Source of the DNA: Enterococcus xiangfangensis
GTDB taxonomy: Bacteria > Bacillota > Bacilli > Lactobacillales > Enterococcaceae
DNA length: 64,000 nt
Assembly: GCF_005405365.1 (NCBI RefSeq)
Contig: NZ_BJDX01000002.1
Span: forward strand, 248,001 to 312,000
Direction: 5' to 3'
Shown here: piece after piece, positions 1-8,174 of the stretch
Layout of the letters: each line of letters starts with the position of its first letter
How positions within the stretch are numbered: the stretch's first letter is position 1
Notes under the pieces: generated by a model
What the model saw: the letters and a program-made list of their open reading frames with translations, nothing else
What the model was told of the DNA's origin: nothing
Databases searched by the model: none
Translations under genes and position numbers: made by a program

Positions 1-1
1 A

Positions 2-280
2 ACAGCGTTAGCCAATATAAAGTTATTGGATTATTGCAAAGCGGTCGCTGAAAAAAATCAAATTTCTTGGCAATATGATCTGCTTGGCGGCGGCGGTACG
101 GATGCTGGCTCCGTCCAATTATTCGCAGGCAAACCAACGTTAGTTTTTTGTGTACCGGTCCGCTATTGCCATTCGTGGAATTCCATCGTAGAGATTTCTG
201 ATGTGGAAGAGGCAATCAACTTATTGTCTGCAGTTATCCGTTCGTTGGATGAAGGAGGCGTCGATCTTGAGCAATTTTAA
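2..280 (+). CDS. M42 family aminopeptidase, C-terminal part (5' end outside window)
   Basis: Only the last 92 residues are visible; the reading frame is open to the window edge. They carry the M42 signatures GGGGTDAGS and VPVRYCHS, where the His is the last metal ligand of this di-zinc aminopeptidase family (glutamyl aminopeptidase / FrvX / YpdE type). M42 enzymes are cytosolic dodecamers that trim N-terminal residues from peptides. The stop overlaps the start of the next gene by 14 bases, so the two are co-transcribed. Family is clear; substrate preference cannot be told from this fragment. Confidence 0.85.
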   Translation, partial: TALANIKLLDYCKAVAEKNQISWQYDLLGGGGTDAGSVQLFAGKPTLVFCVPVRYCHSWNSIVEISDVEEAINLLSAVIRSLDEGGVDLEQF

Positions 281-1451
281 GGAGCAACGTTCTCGTTATG
301 GTACGTATTCGACACAATGGGATTACGTCCAAGATCGATTCGGTGAAAAAGAATTGTTGCCATTTTCTATTTCAGATACGGATTTTATGATTCCTGATGG
401 TACGATCGATATCCTAGAAAAAGCGGTTACTCGCGGTTTTTTTGGCTACACACGTTGGAACCATTTGGACTATAAAGAAAGTATCAGCCATTGGTTCCAA
501 GAAGAATTTGCGTGTAAAATTGAACCTGAATGGTGCGTCTATTCGCCTAGCGTGATTTACAGTCTGTCCGTGTGTATCCAATTACTGAGTCAAACAAACG
601 ATAAAATTGTTACCTTTACTCCATGTTATGACGCTTTTTTTAACTGTATCAGCGGCAACAAGCGCGAATTAGTCACCTTTTCGCTGACAAATCATGATGA
701 ACAATTCACTATTGATTTTGTTGAATTAGAAAAAGTCTTTGCAGATGTCAAACCGGCCATCTTTTTATTGTGCAATCCGCACAATCCAACGGGACGAGTA
801 TTTACAAAAGAAGAGCTGACACAACTGATTTCTCTGTGCAATCAATATCAAGTCACAATTATCAGTGACGAGATCCATATGGATGTTCGCCGTCCTGGGA
901 AAAAACATTTACCGATCGTGACATTTATGAATCAAATCGAAGTGCCGGTTGTTTTGCTATCTTCTGCTTCTAAAACGTTCAATTCTCCAGGATTGGGTGG
1001 CTCGTATGCTGTATTTCCTGAGGGCGCTTTACGAGAATCTTTTTTAAGTATATTAAAAGGACGCGACGGTTTGTCTTCTATTCCATATCCTGCGTTGCTT
1101 GCAACGATGGATTGTTACAACAATCAAAAAAACTGGGTAGCTGACTTGAATCGAACCATTGATGAAAATTTTGCCGAGCTGAAAAAAATGCTAGATACCG
1201 ATCCGCGTATCCGTTTTGTGATTCCGGAAGCAACTTATCTCGGCTGGATCAACATTGAAGGACTGCCTTATTCAATGGAAGAGTTACAAACAGTTTTAGT
1301 CAAACGAGAAAAAGTCGCTATTATGAAAGGTGCGACTTACGGAACAGAAGGGACAAACTATCTTCGCTTCAATCTAGGTGCGCCCAAAGAAAAAATCATC
1401 GATGGTGCAAAGCGATTGATGAATGCCATTAGCTATTTAGATGAACATTAA
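267..1451 (+). CDS. MalY/PatB-type PLP-dependent cystathionine beta-lyase
   Basis: 394-residue fold-type I PLP enzyme. The start is TTG at 267, with GGAGG at 254-258 placed 8 bases upstream; an earlier in-frame ATG at 201 lies deep inside the previous gene and has no ribosome site. The Schiff-base lysine is K236 in SASKTFNSPGL, and NPHNPTG is the usual substrate/PLP loop. MalY/PatB proteins cleave C-S bonds of cystathionine or cysteine conjugates to pyruvate, ammonia and a thiol; in E. coli MalY also binds MalT, but no MalT partner is seen here. It overlaps the M42 peptidase gene and ends at a strong hairpin, so the pair may process peptide-derived or conjugated sulfur amino acids (inference). 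Confidence 0.85.
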   Translation: MSNFKEQRSRYGTYSTQWDYVQDRFGEKELLPFSISDTDFMIPDGTIDILEKAVTRGFFGYTRWNHLDYKESISHWFQEEFACKIEPEWCVYSPSVIYSLSVCIQLLSQTNDKIVTFTPCYDAFFNCISGNKRELVTFSLTNHDEQFTIDFVELEKVFADVKPAIFLLCNPHNPTGRVFTKEELTQLISLCNQYQVTIISDEIHMDVRRPGKKHLPIVTFMNQIEVPVVLLSSASKTFNSPGLGGSYAVFPEGALRESFLSILKGRDGLSSIPYPALLATMDCYNNQKNWVADLNRTIDENFAELKKMLDTDPRIRFVIPEATYLGWINIEGLPYSMEELQTVLVKREKVAIMKGATYGTEGTNYLRFNLGAPKEKIIDGAKRLMNAISYLDEH

Positions 1452-1455
1452 AAAA

Positions 1456-1498
1456 CAGAGAAGCAAGCCGTTAACACTTGGCTTACTTCTCTGCTTTT
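1456..1498. terminator. Bidirectional terminator between the C-S lyase gene and a small convergent gene
   Basis: Thirteen-base stem (AGAGAAGCAAGCC pairing with GGCTTACTTCTCT, one wobble) with a short loop. A-rich and T-rich flanks serve both strands. The stop of the small minus-strand gene lies inside the right arm. Confidence 0.75.
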
Positions 1499-1662
1499 TC
1501 GTTCCATTTTTTTGGGCTCCAAATGTTGCCTTCCAGAGCGATTTGTAAACTTTCATTGTCGTCTTCTAATTGTTCAATGTATTTGATTGCTTCTACTACA
1601 ATAAACTGATATTTTTCTTCTGAAATCCCAGCTAATTGTTCTTCCAACCAAGTATTTCGCAT
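1483..1662 (-). CDS. Small acidic hypothetical protein (59 aa)
   Basis: Reading the minus strand from ATG at 1662 gives 59 residues starting MRNTWLEEQLAGI and ending in a Lys-rich tail. A ribosome site GAGGTGAA lies just upstream. The protein is mostly helical by composition, with many Glu, Lys and Asp and no membrane segment. I do not recognise a family. It is divergent from another small acidic gene at 1737 with about 75 bases between, so they may share a regulatory region. Supported by a good RBS and a stop placed inside a terminator. Confidence 0.6.
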   Translation of the reverse strand: MRNTWLEEQLAGISEEKYQFIVVEAIKYIEQLEDDNESLQIALEGNIWSPKKWNEKAEK

Positions 1663-1736
1663 TTACTTCACCTCAAAAGCAGTGTAGCATAGAATTAGTA
1701 GATGATCCGTGCAGGATGCTTGGGAGGAAATGTACA

Positions 1737-1904
1737 ATGGAAGTTAATGAAAGCGTTATTTTAGAGGTGGAAGAAGAGCTGACGGCGATGAAAATTGAAT
1801 TAGAACGTCTGGAGTGCTTGAAATTTTCCAGTGAGTTAAAAGAAGAGCGTATCAAGTCATTGCGCCAAGAAGTCCAACAAGCAGAGCGGTTTTTATGTCA
1901 GTAA
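1737..1904 (+). CDS. Small coiled-coil hypothetical protein (55 aa)
   Basis: ATG at 1737 with GGGAGG at 1722-1727 gives 55 residues, MEVNESVILEVEEEL onwards. It is rich in Glu, Leu and Lys with heptad-like spacing, suggesting one long amphipathic helix or coiled coil. An in-frame ATG at 1716 would add seven residues but lies upstream of the ribosome site. Family not recognised and no function assigned. It precedes the csbD-like gene by 86 bases. Confidence 0.55.
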   Translation: MEVNESVILEVEEELTAMKIELERLECLKFSSELKEERIKSLRQEVQQAERFLCQ

Positions 1905-1990
1905 GCAGATTCATAGCCTTCTGATGTTCTCGATGGTAGACTTATTTTAGAAACAATTTTCGCTTATTTTATCAAACAGGAGGGTTTATT

Positions 1991-2176
1991 ATGACAAATA
2001 ACGATGAACTAAAAGGTAAAGTGAACGAAGCAAAAGGCAAAATTACAGACGATGAATCGACCGAATTAAAAGGGAAGGTTCAACAAGAAATCGGCAAAGC
2101 TAAGGACAAAGCAAAAGAAACTGCAGACGATGTTGCCGAAAAGTTCAATAAAAAAATCGATAAAGAAAAAGAATAA
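1991..2176 (+). CDS. CsbD-like stress protein (UPF0337)
   Basis: 61 residues, highly charged, with the repeated motif ELKGKVNEAKGKI / ELKGKVQQEIGKAK typical of CsbD/YjbJ proteins. In B. subtilis csbD belongs to the general-stress regulon; the biochemical role is unknown. AGGAGGG lies 8-14 bases upstream of the ATG and a terminator follows directly, so this is probably a single-gene unit. Family call is firm. Confidence 0.85.
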   Translation: MTNNDELKGKVNEAKGKITDDESTELKGKVQQEIGKAKDKAKETADDVAEKFNKKIDKEKE

Positions 2177-2182
2177 TCGATT

Positions 2183-2208
2183 AGACCTGCGGCAGCGGGT
2201 CTTTTTTC
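2183..2208 (+). terminator. Intrinsic terminator after the csbD-like gene
   Basis: AGACC and GGGTCT arms around a short loop, followed by TTTTTT. Confidence 0.75.
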
Positions 2209-2278
2209 TTGGACCAGCTGAAAGATTCTTTAAGTTGCATTATAATAGAAGAAAAGAAGTTAAGGGAGTGGCTAAGTT

Positions 2279-2878
2279 GTGCGTATTTTAGTAGTCGGTG
2301 GAAAAGGAACGATTGGACAGGCGATTGTTGAAAAATTAAAAGATAAGCATGAGCTGATCATTGCTGGCAGAACTAGTGGAGATGTGCAGGTCGATCTAAC
2401 GTCAGTAGCTAGTATTGAAGCGATGTTCAATAAAGTAGGACATGTCGATGGGATCGTTAATGCTTCAGGAACAGCTAAATTTCGGTTAGTCGAAGAAATG
2501 ACCCCAGAAGATAATTTAGTAGCCGTACAAAGCAAATTATTAGGTCAAATTAATTTAGCACTGATCGGACAAAAGTATCTGCGGCGAAATGGAAGCATTA
2601 CGTTGACGACAGGCGTTATGAAAGATGATCCAGTCCCTGGCGGTGCTTCTGCAGCGATGGCAAATGGCGGAGTACAAGCTTTTGTAAAAGCAGCGGCAAT
2701 CGACTTCACTCAAGGCATCCGCATCAATTGTGTCAGCCCAAATGTTTTAGTTGAGTCCTATGATAAATATCAAAACTCTTTCAAAGGATTTGTCCCAGTC
2801 CCCGCAGAACGGGTAGCAATGGCCTATGTCAAAAGTGTCGAAGGCAAACAAACAGGACAAGAATACCAAGTATATTAA
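2279..2878 (+). CDS. Atypical short-chain dehydrogenase/reductase lacking the catalytic YxxxK
   Basis: 199 residues from GTG at 2279 (AGGGAGTGG just upstream; TATAAT at 2241-2246). The N terminus has a Rossmann nucleotide loop GGKGTIG and later NASGTA, as in SDRs. Where classical SDRs carry Tyr-x-x-x-Lys, this protein reads SAAMANGGVQAF, so catalytic Tyr and Lys are absent. This fits a known subgroup of short SDR-like proteins (such as Listeria Lin1944) that keep the fold but lack the active-site residues. The substrate is unknown, and it may bind nucleotide rather than catalyse a standard reduction. It is single-gene, closed by a hairpin at 2921-2955. Confidence 0.75.
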   Translation: MRILVVGGKGTIGQAIVEKLKDKHELIIAGRTSGDVQVDLTSVASIEAMFNKVGHVDGIVNASGTAKFRLVEEMTPEDNLVAVQSKLLGQINLALIGQKYLRRNGSITLTTGVMKDDPVPGGASAAMANGGVQAFVKAAAIDFTQGIRINCVSPNVLVESYDKYQNSFKGFVPVPAERVAMAYVKSVEGKQTGQEYQVY

Positions 2879-2920
2879 AGAAAGTCACTTCCAGTCAGTA
2901 AAATGAAAGTCTAGACGCGA

Positions 2921-2955
2921 AAAAAGGATCAATAGATACTCTGTTGATCCTTTTT
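2921..2955 (+). terminator. Intrinsic terminator after the SDR gene
   Basis: AAAAAGGATCAA and TTGATCCTTTTT form a 12-base stem with an 11-base loop, ending in a T-run. Confidence 0.85.
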
Positions 2956-3181
2956 CCTATAGAAGTTTGGGTGTTTTCGTATAATTAGCTAAGAACAATT
3001 TTTTAAAAAGAAAAACTTAAGAATGATTGAATTCTTCCAACTTCTAGTTATAGTATGTACTGTAAAGTATATACTGAAATAAACTGTATCAATAAAGTTT
3101 ATTTAGCCAAGTTGCTTAAGTATCAGTATAGTAAATTTGAGGACATTTTGATAATAATAAGGGATTGATTAAGGAGAGAAT
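2956..3181 (+). promoter_or_regulatory. Promoter and operator region of the gntR gene
   Basis: Candidate promoter TTGAAT (3027-3032), 16-base spacer, TATAGT (3049-3054). An inverted repeat TAGTATGTAC-N6-GTATATACTG at 3051-3076 covers the -10/+1 area and matches the operator at 5394-5419. This is the expected placement for autorepression. The rest of the 300-base gap between coding regions is AT-rich and shows no gene. Confidence 0.6.
3051..3076. promoter_or_regulatory. GntR operator 1 (inverted repeat)
   Basis: Arms TAGTATGTAC and GTATATACTG with a 6-base spacer; eight of ten arm positions are complementary. The same 10-6-10 layout occurs at 5394-5419. Assignment to the adjacent GntR protein is inferred from position and from the shared motif. 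Confidence 0.6.
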
Positions 3182-3913
3182 ATGCAAGAAAAAAAAACGA
3201 CAAAAGCAAAATTTGATCAAGTATCATTTGAAATAGAAAAACGAATTCATGAAGGAGTCTATGTAAGCGCACAGAAACTACCATCAGAATATGATCTGGC
3301 TAAAGAATTTGATTGTAGTCGATTAACTGTTCGTAAAGCCATTGATGATTTGATTAAAAAAAATATTTTAGTAAAACATCGTGGTAAAGGAAGTTACGTG
3401 ATGACGCAGCCTAAAATTCAGAGTGGTCGTTCTGGTCTGCAAGGATTTACTGAGGCAGCAAAGGCATATGGGAAAACAAGTAGTACTGAAGTGATTTCGT
3501 TTAGAAAAATCAGCGAACCAACGGATAAAATTTTAACTGCATTGCAATTAGAACAAGGTGATCCAATTTATGAGTTAGTTCGTCGACGAATTTTAGATGA
3601 CGAACCAATGACAGTTGAAAAAATTTATTTATCTGAATATTACATAAAAGGATTGACCGAAGAAGATTTCAACGGATCTTTGTTTGAATTATTGGAGAAA
3701 AAGACGGAAATTGCTTATTCACATCAAGAAGTAGAAGCTATTTTAGTAAAGCCAGAGCTTTCAAAGCTTTTGAATGTTCCAATGGGCGATCCGTTATTGC
3801 AAGTTCATTCCGTAACTTATGCACTAGATGCAACACCAATCTTTTATGATATTTCATACTATCGCTCGGATCGCTATGTATTTAAAACGACATTGACTCG
3901 TTACAATCATTGA
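3182..3913 (+). CDS. GntR family regulator with UTRA ligand-binding domain
   Basis: 243 residues. Residues 8-75 form a winged helix-turn-helix of the HutC subfamily (LPSEYDLAKEFDCSRLTVRKA). From about residue 85 there is a UTRA effector domain of the kind that binds small phosphorylated sugars or amino-acid-like ligands. ATG at 3182 has AAGGAGAG 4-11 bases upstream. It heads a unit with the M20 peptidase 91 bases downstream and no terminator between. HutC-type regulators often respond to the phosphosugar made by their own PTS (NagR binds GlcNAc-6-P or GlcN-6-P), which would fit the PTS and amidase genes that follow. Confidence 0.85.
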   Translation: MQEKKTTKAKFDQVSFEIEKRIHEGVYVSAQKLPSEYDLAKEFDCSRLTVRKAIDDLIKKNILVKHRGKGSYVMTQPKIQSGRSGLQGFTEAAKAYGKTSSTEVISFRKISEPTDKILTALQLEQGDPIYELVRRRILDDEPMTVEKIYLSEYYIKGLTEEDFNGSLFELLEKKTEIAYSHQEVEAILVKPELSKLLNVPMGDPLLQVHSVTYALDATPIFYDISYYRSDRYVFKTTLTRYNH

Positions 3914-4004
3914 TTTAGTAAATTTAACACGCAGATAAAATAATGGGTGAATCTAATAATTTCTTTTGAAAAAAATAGATAAATAAAAACTGGGAGGTTT
4001 TTTT

Positions 4005-5306
4005 ATGCCAATTGATTTTAGAAAAGTGATCGAAGAAAACAAAGAGCAATTCTATCAAGATCTTGATCAAGTAATGCAGGTTGAAAGTGTAAAGGGCCCC
4101 TCTGCTAAACATGCTCCATTTGGGAGAGGACCTAAAGAGGCTTTAGAGACTGTGATGGCATTGGCACAGAAATATGGATTTAAAACAGCAATCGTAAATG
4201 ATGCAGTGGGCTATGCTCAATGGGGTGAAGGAGAAGATTATATTGGCGTGGTAGGTCATTTAGATGTTGTCCCCGCCGGTGAAGGGTGGTCTTTTCCTCC
4301 CTTTAAATTAAGTAAAAAAGATCACCGTTTTTATGGACGAGGAATATTAGACAATAAAGGGCCGATTCTCTCCTGTCTATTTGGATTGAAGCTATTAAAA
4401 GAATTGAATGTTCCTATTAAAAAACCAATTCGAATCATTTTTGGAACAGATGAAGAAAGTGGTAGTTCGGATATTCCACTTTATTTAAGTGAAGAAAAGG
4501 CACCCCAGTTTGGTTTTACACCAGATTGTAAGTATCCGGTAGTATATGGTGAACGTGGAATTGTCAATTATGAAATATTGACAGCGATTCCTGATAATGA
4601 ACTAACTATTTTAGGAGAATTTATTGGCGATCAAGCACGAGATCATGTTCCAGATGAGTTGTCTGTAACGGTCAACGGAGAAAAAATTAGTGTTATTGGT
4701 AAGCGGGCACCATCTAACGCACCAGAACTTGGGAAAAACGCGATCACTCTATTAGCAGAAAAAATGGTTCAAGAAGAATCAATTTCTGGAAAGCTAAGTG
4801 ACTATTTTGCGTGGGTGGTAAGAAGCCTATCGGAAAAACATTATGGACAAGGGTTGGGAATCGATTTTTCGGATATAGATAGTGGAAAATTAATGCTTAC
4901 TCCGTATCAGTTAATAAAGAAAGAACACCAGCTTGCTCTTTCAGTAGCTGTTCGTTACCCAGTTTCGGTAACTGAATCAGATGTGACGGAAGCACTAGAA
5001 AATCATTTGCCTCCTGAAAGCCAATTAAAAGTTATTCGTCGCATTAAAAGTAGTCATTTTCCCAAAGATGATCTGAATGTCCAATTATTAACAGAAGTTT
5101 ATGAGAAAGTAACCAATCTAGATGGGACGCCGGTTACGACTACAGGAGCTACTTATGCACGCTTTGTTCCGAATATCGTGGCATTTGGTCCATCCTTTCC
5201 CGGTCAAAAGGGAATCGCTCATAATAAAGATGAGTATATGGATGAAAAGGACCTATTATTAAATATGGAAATTTATATGCACGGAATGTTGAAACTAGTT
5301 GAATAA
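4005..5306 (+). CDS. M20 family dipeptidase, PepV-like
   Basis: 433 residues, cytosolic. Metal and catalytic motifs are visible: HLDVVPAGEGW, GRGILDNKGP and GTDEESGS, with late G-T-Y-A-type and H-rich motifs (TGATYARF). It resembles the full PepV gene at 21343 but is divergent and about 40 residues shorter, so it is a paralogue with a specialised substrate. GGGAGG lies 8 bases upstream. Co-transcribed with gntR and closed by a hairpin before the second operator. Inference: it removes amino acids from peptides brought in or released by the neighbouring PTS/amidase system. Confidence 0.8.
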   Translation: MPIDFRKVIEENKEQFYQDLDQVMQVESVKGPSAKHAPFGRGPKEALETVMALAQKYGFKTAIVNDAVGYAQWGEGEDYIGVVGHLDVVPAGEGWSFPPFKLSKKDHRFYGRGILDNKGPILSCLFGLKLLKELNVPIKKPIRIIFGTDEESGSSDIPLYLSEEKAPQFGFTPDCKYPVVYGERGIVNYEILTAIPDNELTILGEFIGDQARDHVPDELSVTVNGEKISVIGKRAPSNAPELGKNAITLLAEKMVQEESISGKLSDYFAWVVRSLSEKHYGQGLGIDFSDIDSGKLMLTPYQLIKKEHQLALSVAVRYPVSVTESDVTEALENHLPPESQLKVIRRIKSSHFPKDDLNVQLLTEVYEKVTNLDGTPVTTTGATYARFVPNIVAFGPSFPGQKGIAHNKDEYMDEKDLLLNMEIYMHGMLKLVE

Positions 5307-5312
5307 TCAAAA

Positions 5313-5346
5313 AGAAGGCCTGGCAGTGATCTGCTGGGTCTTTTTC
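5313..5346 (+). terminator. Terminator after the M20 dipeptidase gene
   Basis: AGGCCTGGCAG and CTGCTGGGTCT arms (with G-T pairs) and TTTTT. It separates the gntR-peptidase unit from the amidase-PTS unit. Confidence 0.65.
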
Positions 5347-5393
5347 AAATTTTTTCAGCCATGAAATAAAAAAAGATAAAGAAATTTTTAGTT

Positions 5394-5460
5394 TAGTATA
5401 TACAAAACAGTATATACTAATTATAATGAAGTCAGAATTTTAGAAATGTAAACGGTAACG
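5394..5460 (+). promoter_or_regulatory. Promoter, GntR operator 2 and cre site of the amidase-PTS operon
   Basis: A perfect 10-base inverted repeat TAGTATATAC-AAAACA-GTATATACTA lies at 5394-5419. It overlaps a -35-like TATACA (5399-5404) and sits directly against TATAAT (5422-5427), 17 bases spacing, so a bound repressor would block polymerase. Downstream, TGTAAACGGTAACG at 5447-5460 matches the CcpA cre consensus except for the last base, placed to act as a roadblock. The operon is therefore probably substrate-induced and glucose-repressed. Confidence 0.7.
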
Positions 5461-5476
5461 AAAAAGGAGGATGACA

Positions 5477-6430
5477 ATGGCCTGGGGAGCGATTGCCACG
5501 TGGCGTATGGCACATGATGGCGTAGTAGAAGCATTACGATTGCTAGAAAATAAAGAAAAAGCCGGCGATGCTGTAGAGAATTTAATTAAAACAGTGGAAG
5601 ACTATCCTTATTATAAATCAGTTGGTTTTGGCGGATTGCCGAATGCTGAAGGGATTTTGGAAATGGATGCGGCCTTTATGAATGGAGATACATTTGAAAT
5701 TGGGGCAGTTGCTGGAATTACAGATGTAAAAAATCCAATCTCTGTCGCACGAAAATTGAGTAAAGATAAATTCAATAGTTTTCGAGTTGGTGAAGGGGCA
5801 ACAAAGTACTCTATGTTAGAGGGCTTTGAAAGAAAAAGTATGCTAACTGAACGAGCGCATAAAATTTGGGAAAAGCGACTGAAAGAAATCCATGAGAACA
5901 ATTTAAACCCTTATGATGGTCATGATACGGTTGGAGCAATCACATTAGATCAGATGGGAACGATGACGGCTGGAACTTCTAGTTCAGGCTTATTTATGAA
6001 AAAACCTGGTCGTGTAGGTGATTCGCCGCTCTCTGGTTCTGGTTTTTATGTAGATAGTGAAGTCGGTGGTGCAGCTGCAACTGGATTAGGGGAAGATTTG
6101 ATGAAAGGTTGCTTATCTTATGAGATTGTTCGTTTGATGAGTGAGGGAATGAGTCCACAAACAGCTTGTGACAAAGCTGTCTATGAGTTCCACGATAAGC
6201 TAATCACCCGTTATGGAAAAGCCGGCGCATTTTCATTAGTTGCCATGAATGCCCAAGGCGAATGGGGAGTTGCTACCAACGTTGAATTTACTTTTAGTGT
6301 CGGTAATGACCAAGAGAAGCCGCAGATTTTTATTGCGAATATGGGAGCTAACCACACTACGAATATTCAGCCAATTACACAAGAATGGCTAGATGCTTAT
6401 GAAAAAAGGATAAAAGCACCAATTGAATAA
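5477..6430 (+). CDS. N4-(beta-N-acetylglucosaminyl)-L-asparaginase / isoaspartyl peptidase family (Ntn hydrolase)
   Basis: 317 residues. ATG at 5477 is preferred to ATG 5471 because AAGGAGG ends at 5470, leaving 6 bases. The autoprocessing site is visible as HD-TVGAIT, with Thr151 as the expected N-terminal nucleophile of the beta chain, and later GSGFYVDSEVGGAAATG as in glycosylasparaginases. Family members split GlcNAc-Asn to aspartate and a glycosylamine, or cleave isoaspartyl dipeptides. The lack of a signal peptide and its place as first gene of a PTS operon suggest a cytosolic role after PTS uptake. A PTS operon with glycosylasparaginase is known for fucosyl-GlcNAc-Asn use in Lactobacillus casei; no fucosidase is present here. 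Confidence 0.85.
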   Translation: MAWGAIATWRMAHDGVVEALRLLENKEKAGDAVENLIKTVEDYPYYKSVGFGGLPNAEGILEMDAAFMNGDTFEIGAVAGITDVKNPISVARKLSKDKFNSFRVGEGATKYSMLEGFERKSMLTERAHKIWEKRLKEIHENNLNPYDGHDTVGAITLDQMGTMTAGTSSSGLFMKKPGRVGDSPLSGSGFYVDSEVGGAAATGLGEDLMKGCLSYEIVRLMSEGMSPQTACDKAVYEFHDKLITRYGKAGAFSLVAMNAQGEWGVATNVEFTFSVGNDQEKPQIFIANMGANHTTNIQPITQEWLDAYEKRIKAPIE

Positions 6431-6450
6431 AAATTAGGAGAGTGGAAAAC

Positions 6451-6786
6451 ATGAGTAAAAAACAGATTTACCTGTTCTGTGACGCAGGAATGTCAACAAG
6501 TATTATGGTCAATAAAATGATGGAAGTCGTTAATAAGCACAATATGCCGCTTCAAATTACGGCTTTCCCAGTTGCACGTTCACAAGAGGTAGTGGAAAAA
6601 GAAAAGCCTGTAGCAATTCTATTAGGCCCACAAGTTAAATTTCTGCTCGAAAAAACTAAAGAACAATTTACTCCGCAAGGCATTCCGGTAGCTGTAATTC
6701 CACCAGAGATCTATGGCATGATGGATGGCGAAAAAGCGATGAAAGAAGTTTTAAAATTAATTAAAGAGAATAAAAAAAGCAATTAA
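6451..6786 (+). CDS. PTS Lac/cellobiose family EIIB component
   Basis: 111 residues. ATG at 6451 is used; GTG at 6442 sits inside the AGGAGAG ribosome site. The active-site Cys10 lies in LFCDAGMSTS, the phosphorylation loop of IIB(Cel/Chb). It receives phosphate from the IIA protein at 8713 and passes it to sugar held by IIC at 6805. Together the three make a complete permease; IIB and IIC are 18 bases apart. Confidence 0.9.
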   Translation: MSKKQIYLFCDAGMSTSIMVNKMMEVVNKHNMPLQITAFPVARSQEVVEKEKPVAILLGPQVKFLLEKTKEQFTPQGIPVAVIPPEIYGMMDGEKAMKEVLKLIKENKKSN

Positions 6787-6804
6787 TTAATAGGAGGGAA
6801 AAAA

Positions 6805-8160
6805 ATGGAAAAGTTTTTAAATTGGTTGGAAAAAATTTTGACGCCATTAGCTAAAATCATTGGAGAAAACAAGTATTTGATTGCAATCCGTGACGGTTTC
6901 TTGATCTCGACGCCATTATTAATTGTTGGTTCCTTCTTCTTATTACTTGCAAACTTTCCGATTCCAAATTGGAGCAATATTATTTCTCCAATTTTAGGGG
7001 ACAACTGGGAATCTTTGATGTCAGTACCAGCATCAGCCAGTTTCGATGTTATGACGATTTTAGCTGTTGTGGGGATCGCGTATAGTTTGGGAAGACAGTT
7101 AGATATCGATGCAATTCAATCTGGTGCGTTAGCTTTGGTATCCTTCTTTATTTTGACACCATTTACTACACAATTCACACCTGAAAACAGTACTCAAGTT
7201 TTTGATGTGACTAGTTTGCCACTAAAATGGATGGGTTCAAGTGGTTTGTTCCTCGGGATGTTAATCGCCCTAATTTCTACCCGAATTTTTGCGGCAGTGA
7301 TTCATCGTGGGTGGACGATTAAAATGCCGGAAGGTGTTCCGCCGACGGTAGTGAAGTCCTTTGAAGCATTGATTCCAAGTTTTGTTGTTGTAACAATTAT
7401 GTTTGTTATCAATTGGATAGTTTCGTTAACGCCAATGGGTAACTTGCAAGATATAATTTTTACATTCTTGCAAACACCATTATTAAGTTTAGGTAATACT
7501 TTAGGTGCAATGATTATTGCTTATTTATTCTTACATTTCTTCTGGTTCTTCGGAATCAATGGGTCCAGTGTAGTAGGAGCAGTATTCAATCCTGTTTTAC
7601 GAGCATTATCTGTAGAAAATATGCAAGCATTTAAAGATGGTCATGAAATTCCTAATATTATCACAGGACAATTTCAAGATATGTTTGCGACATTCGGTGG
7701 GGGCGGTTCAACATTATCACTGATTCTTGTAATGATAATTTTCTGTAAGAGTCAACGAGTGAAAAAATTATCGCAGTTATCATTAGTTCCAAGTATTTTT
7801 GGAATCAATGAACCAATCATTTTTGGATTGCCGATTGTATTAAATCCAATCATTTTGATTCCATTTGCACTCGTCCCTACAATTAATATTATTATCTCTT
7901 ACTTTGCAATGGATTGGGGAATCGTTCCTTATACAAATGGGATTCAGTTGCCATGGACGACGCCACCGATCATTTCTGGTTTCTTAGTAAGCGGTTGGCA
8001 AGCCTCGGTGTTGCAAGTCTTATTGATTGTTTTAGGAATGGTGATTTATTATCCATTTATTAAAGTACTAGACGATCAATATTTACGTGAAGAAAAAGAT
8101 GCGGAAGAAAAAGAAACAGAAGAAATTGACTTTGATACGTTTGATTTTGATGAAATCTAA
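6805..8160 (+). CDS. PTS Lac/cellobiose family EIIC membrane component
   Basis: 451 residues with about ten hydrophobic segments, of the EIIC(Cel/Lac) family. Typical marks are the N-terminal amphipathic stretch, IRDGFLISTPLLIVGSF, the substrate-side motifs FFWFFGINGSSV and FGINEPIIFGLPIVLNP, and an acidic C-terminal tail. It transports and phosphorylates a beta-glucoside, amino-sugar disaccharide or similar compound. The substrate cannot be read from sequence; linkage to an amidase and peptidase points to a glycosylated amino compound (inference). AGGAGGG lies upstream. Confidence 0.9.
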   Translation: MEKFLNWLEKILTPLAKIIGENKYLIAIRDGFLISTPLLIVGSFFLLLANFPIPNWSNIISPILGDNWESLMSVPASASFDVMTILAVVGIAYSLGRQLDIDAIQSGALALVSFFILTPFTTQFTPENSTQVFDVTSLPLKWMGSSGLFLGMLIALISTRIFAAVIHRGWTIKMPEGVPPTVVKSFEALIPSFVVVTIMFVINWIVSLTPMGNLQDIIFTFLQTPLLSLGNTLGAMIIAYLFLHFFWFFGINGSSVVGAVFNPVLRALSVENMQAFKDGHEIPNIITGQFQDMFATFGGGGSTLSLILVMIIFCKSQRVKKLSQLSLVPSIFGINEPIIFGLPIVLNPIILIPFALVPTINIIISYFAMDWGIVPYTNGIQLPWTTPPIISGFLVSGWQASVLQVLLIVLGMVIYYPFIKVLDDQYLREEKDAEEKETEEIDFDTFDFDEI

Positions 8161-8174
8161 GATAGGTGAAGATA

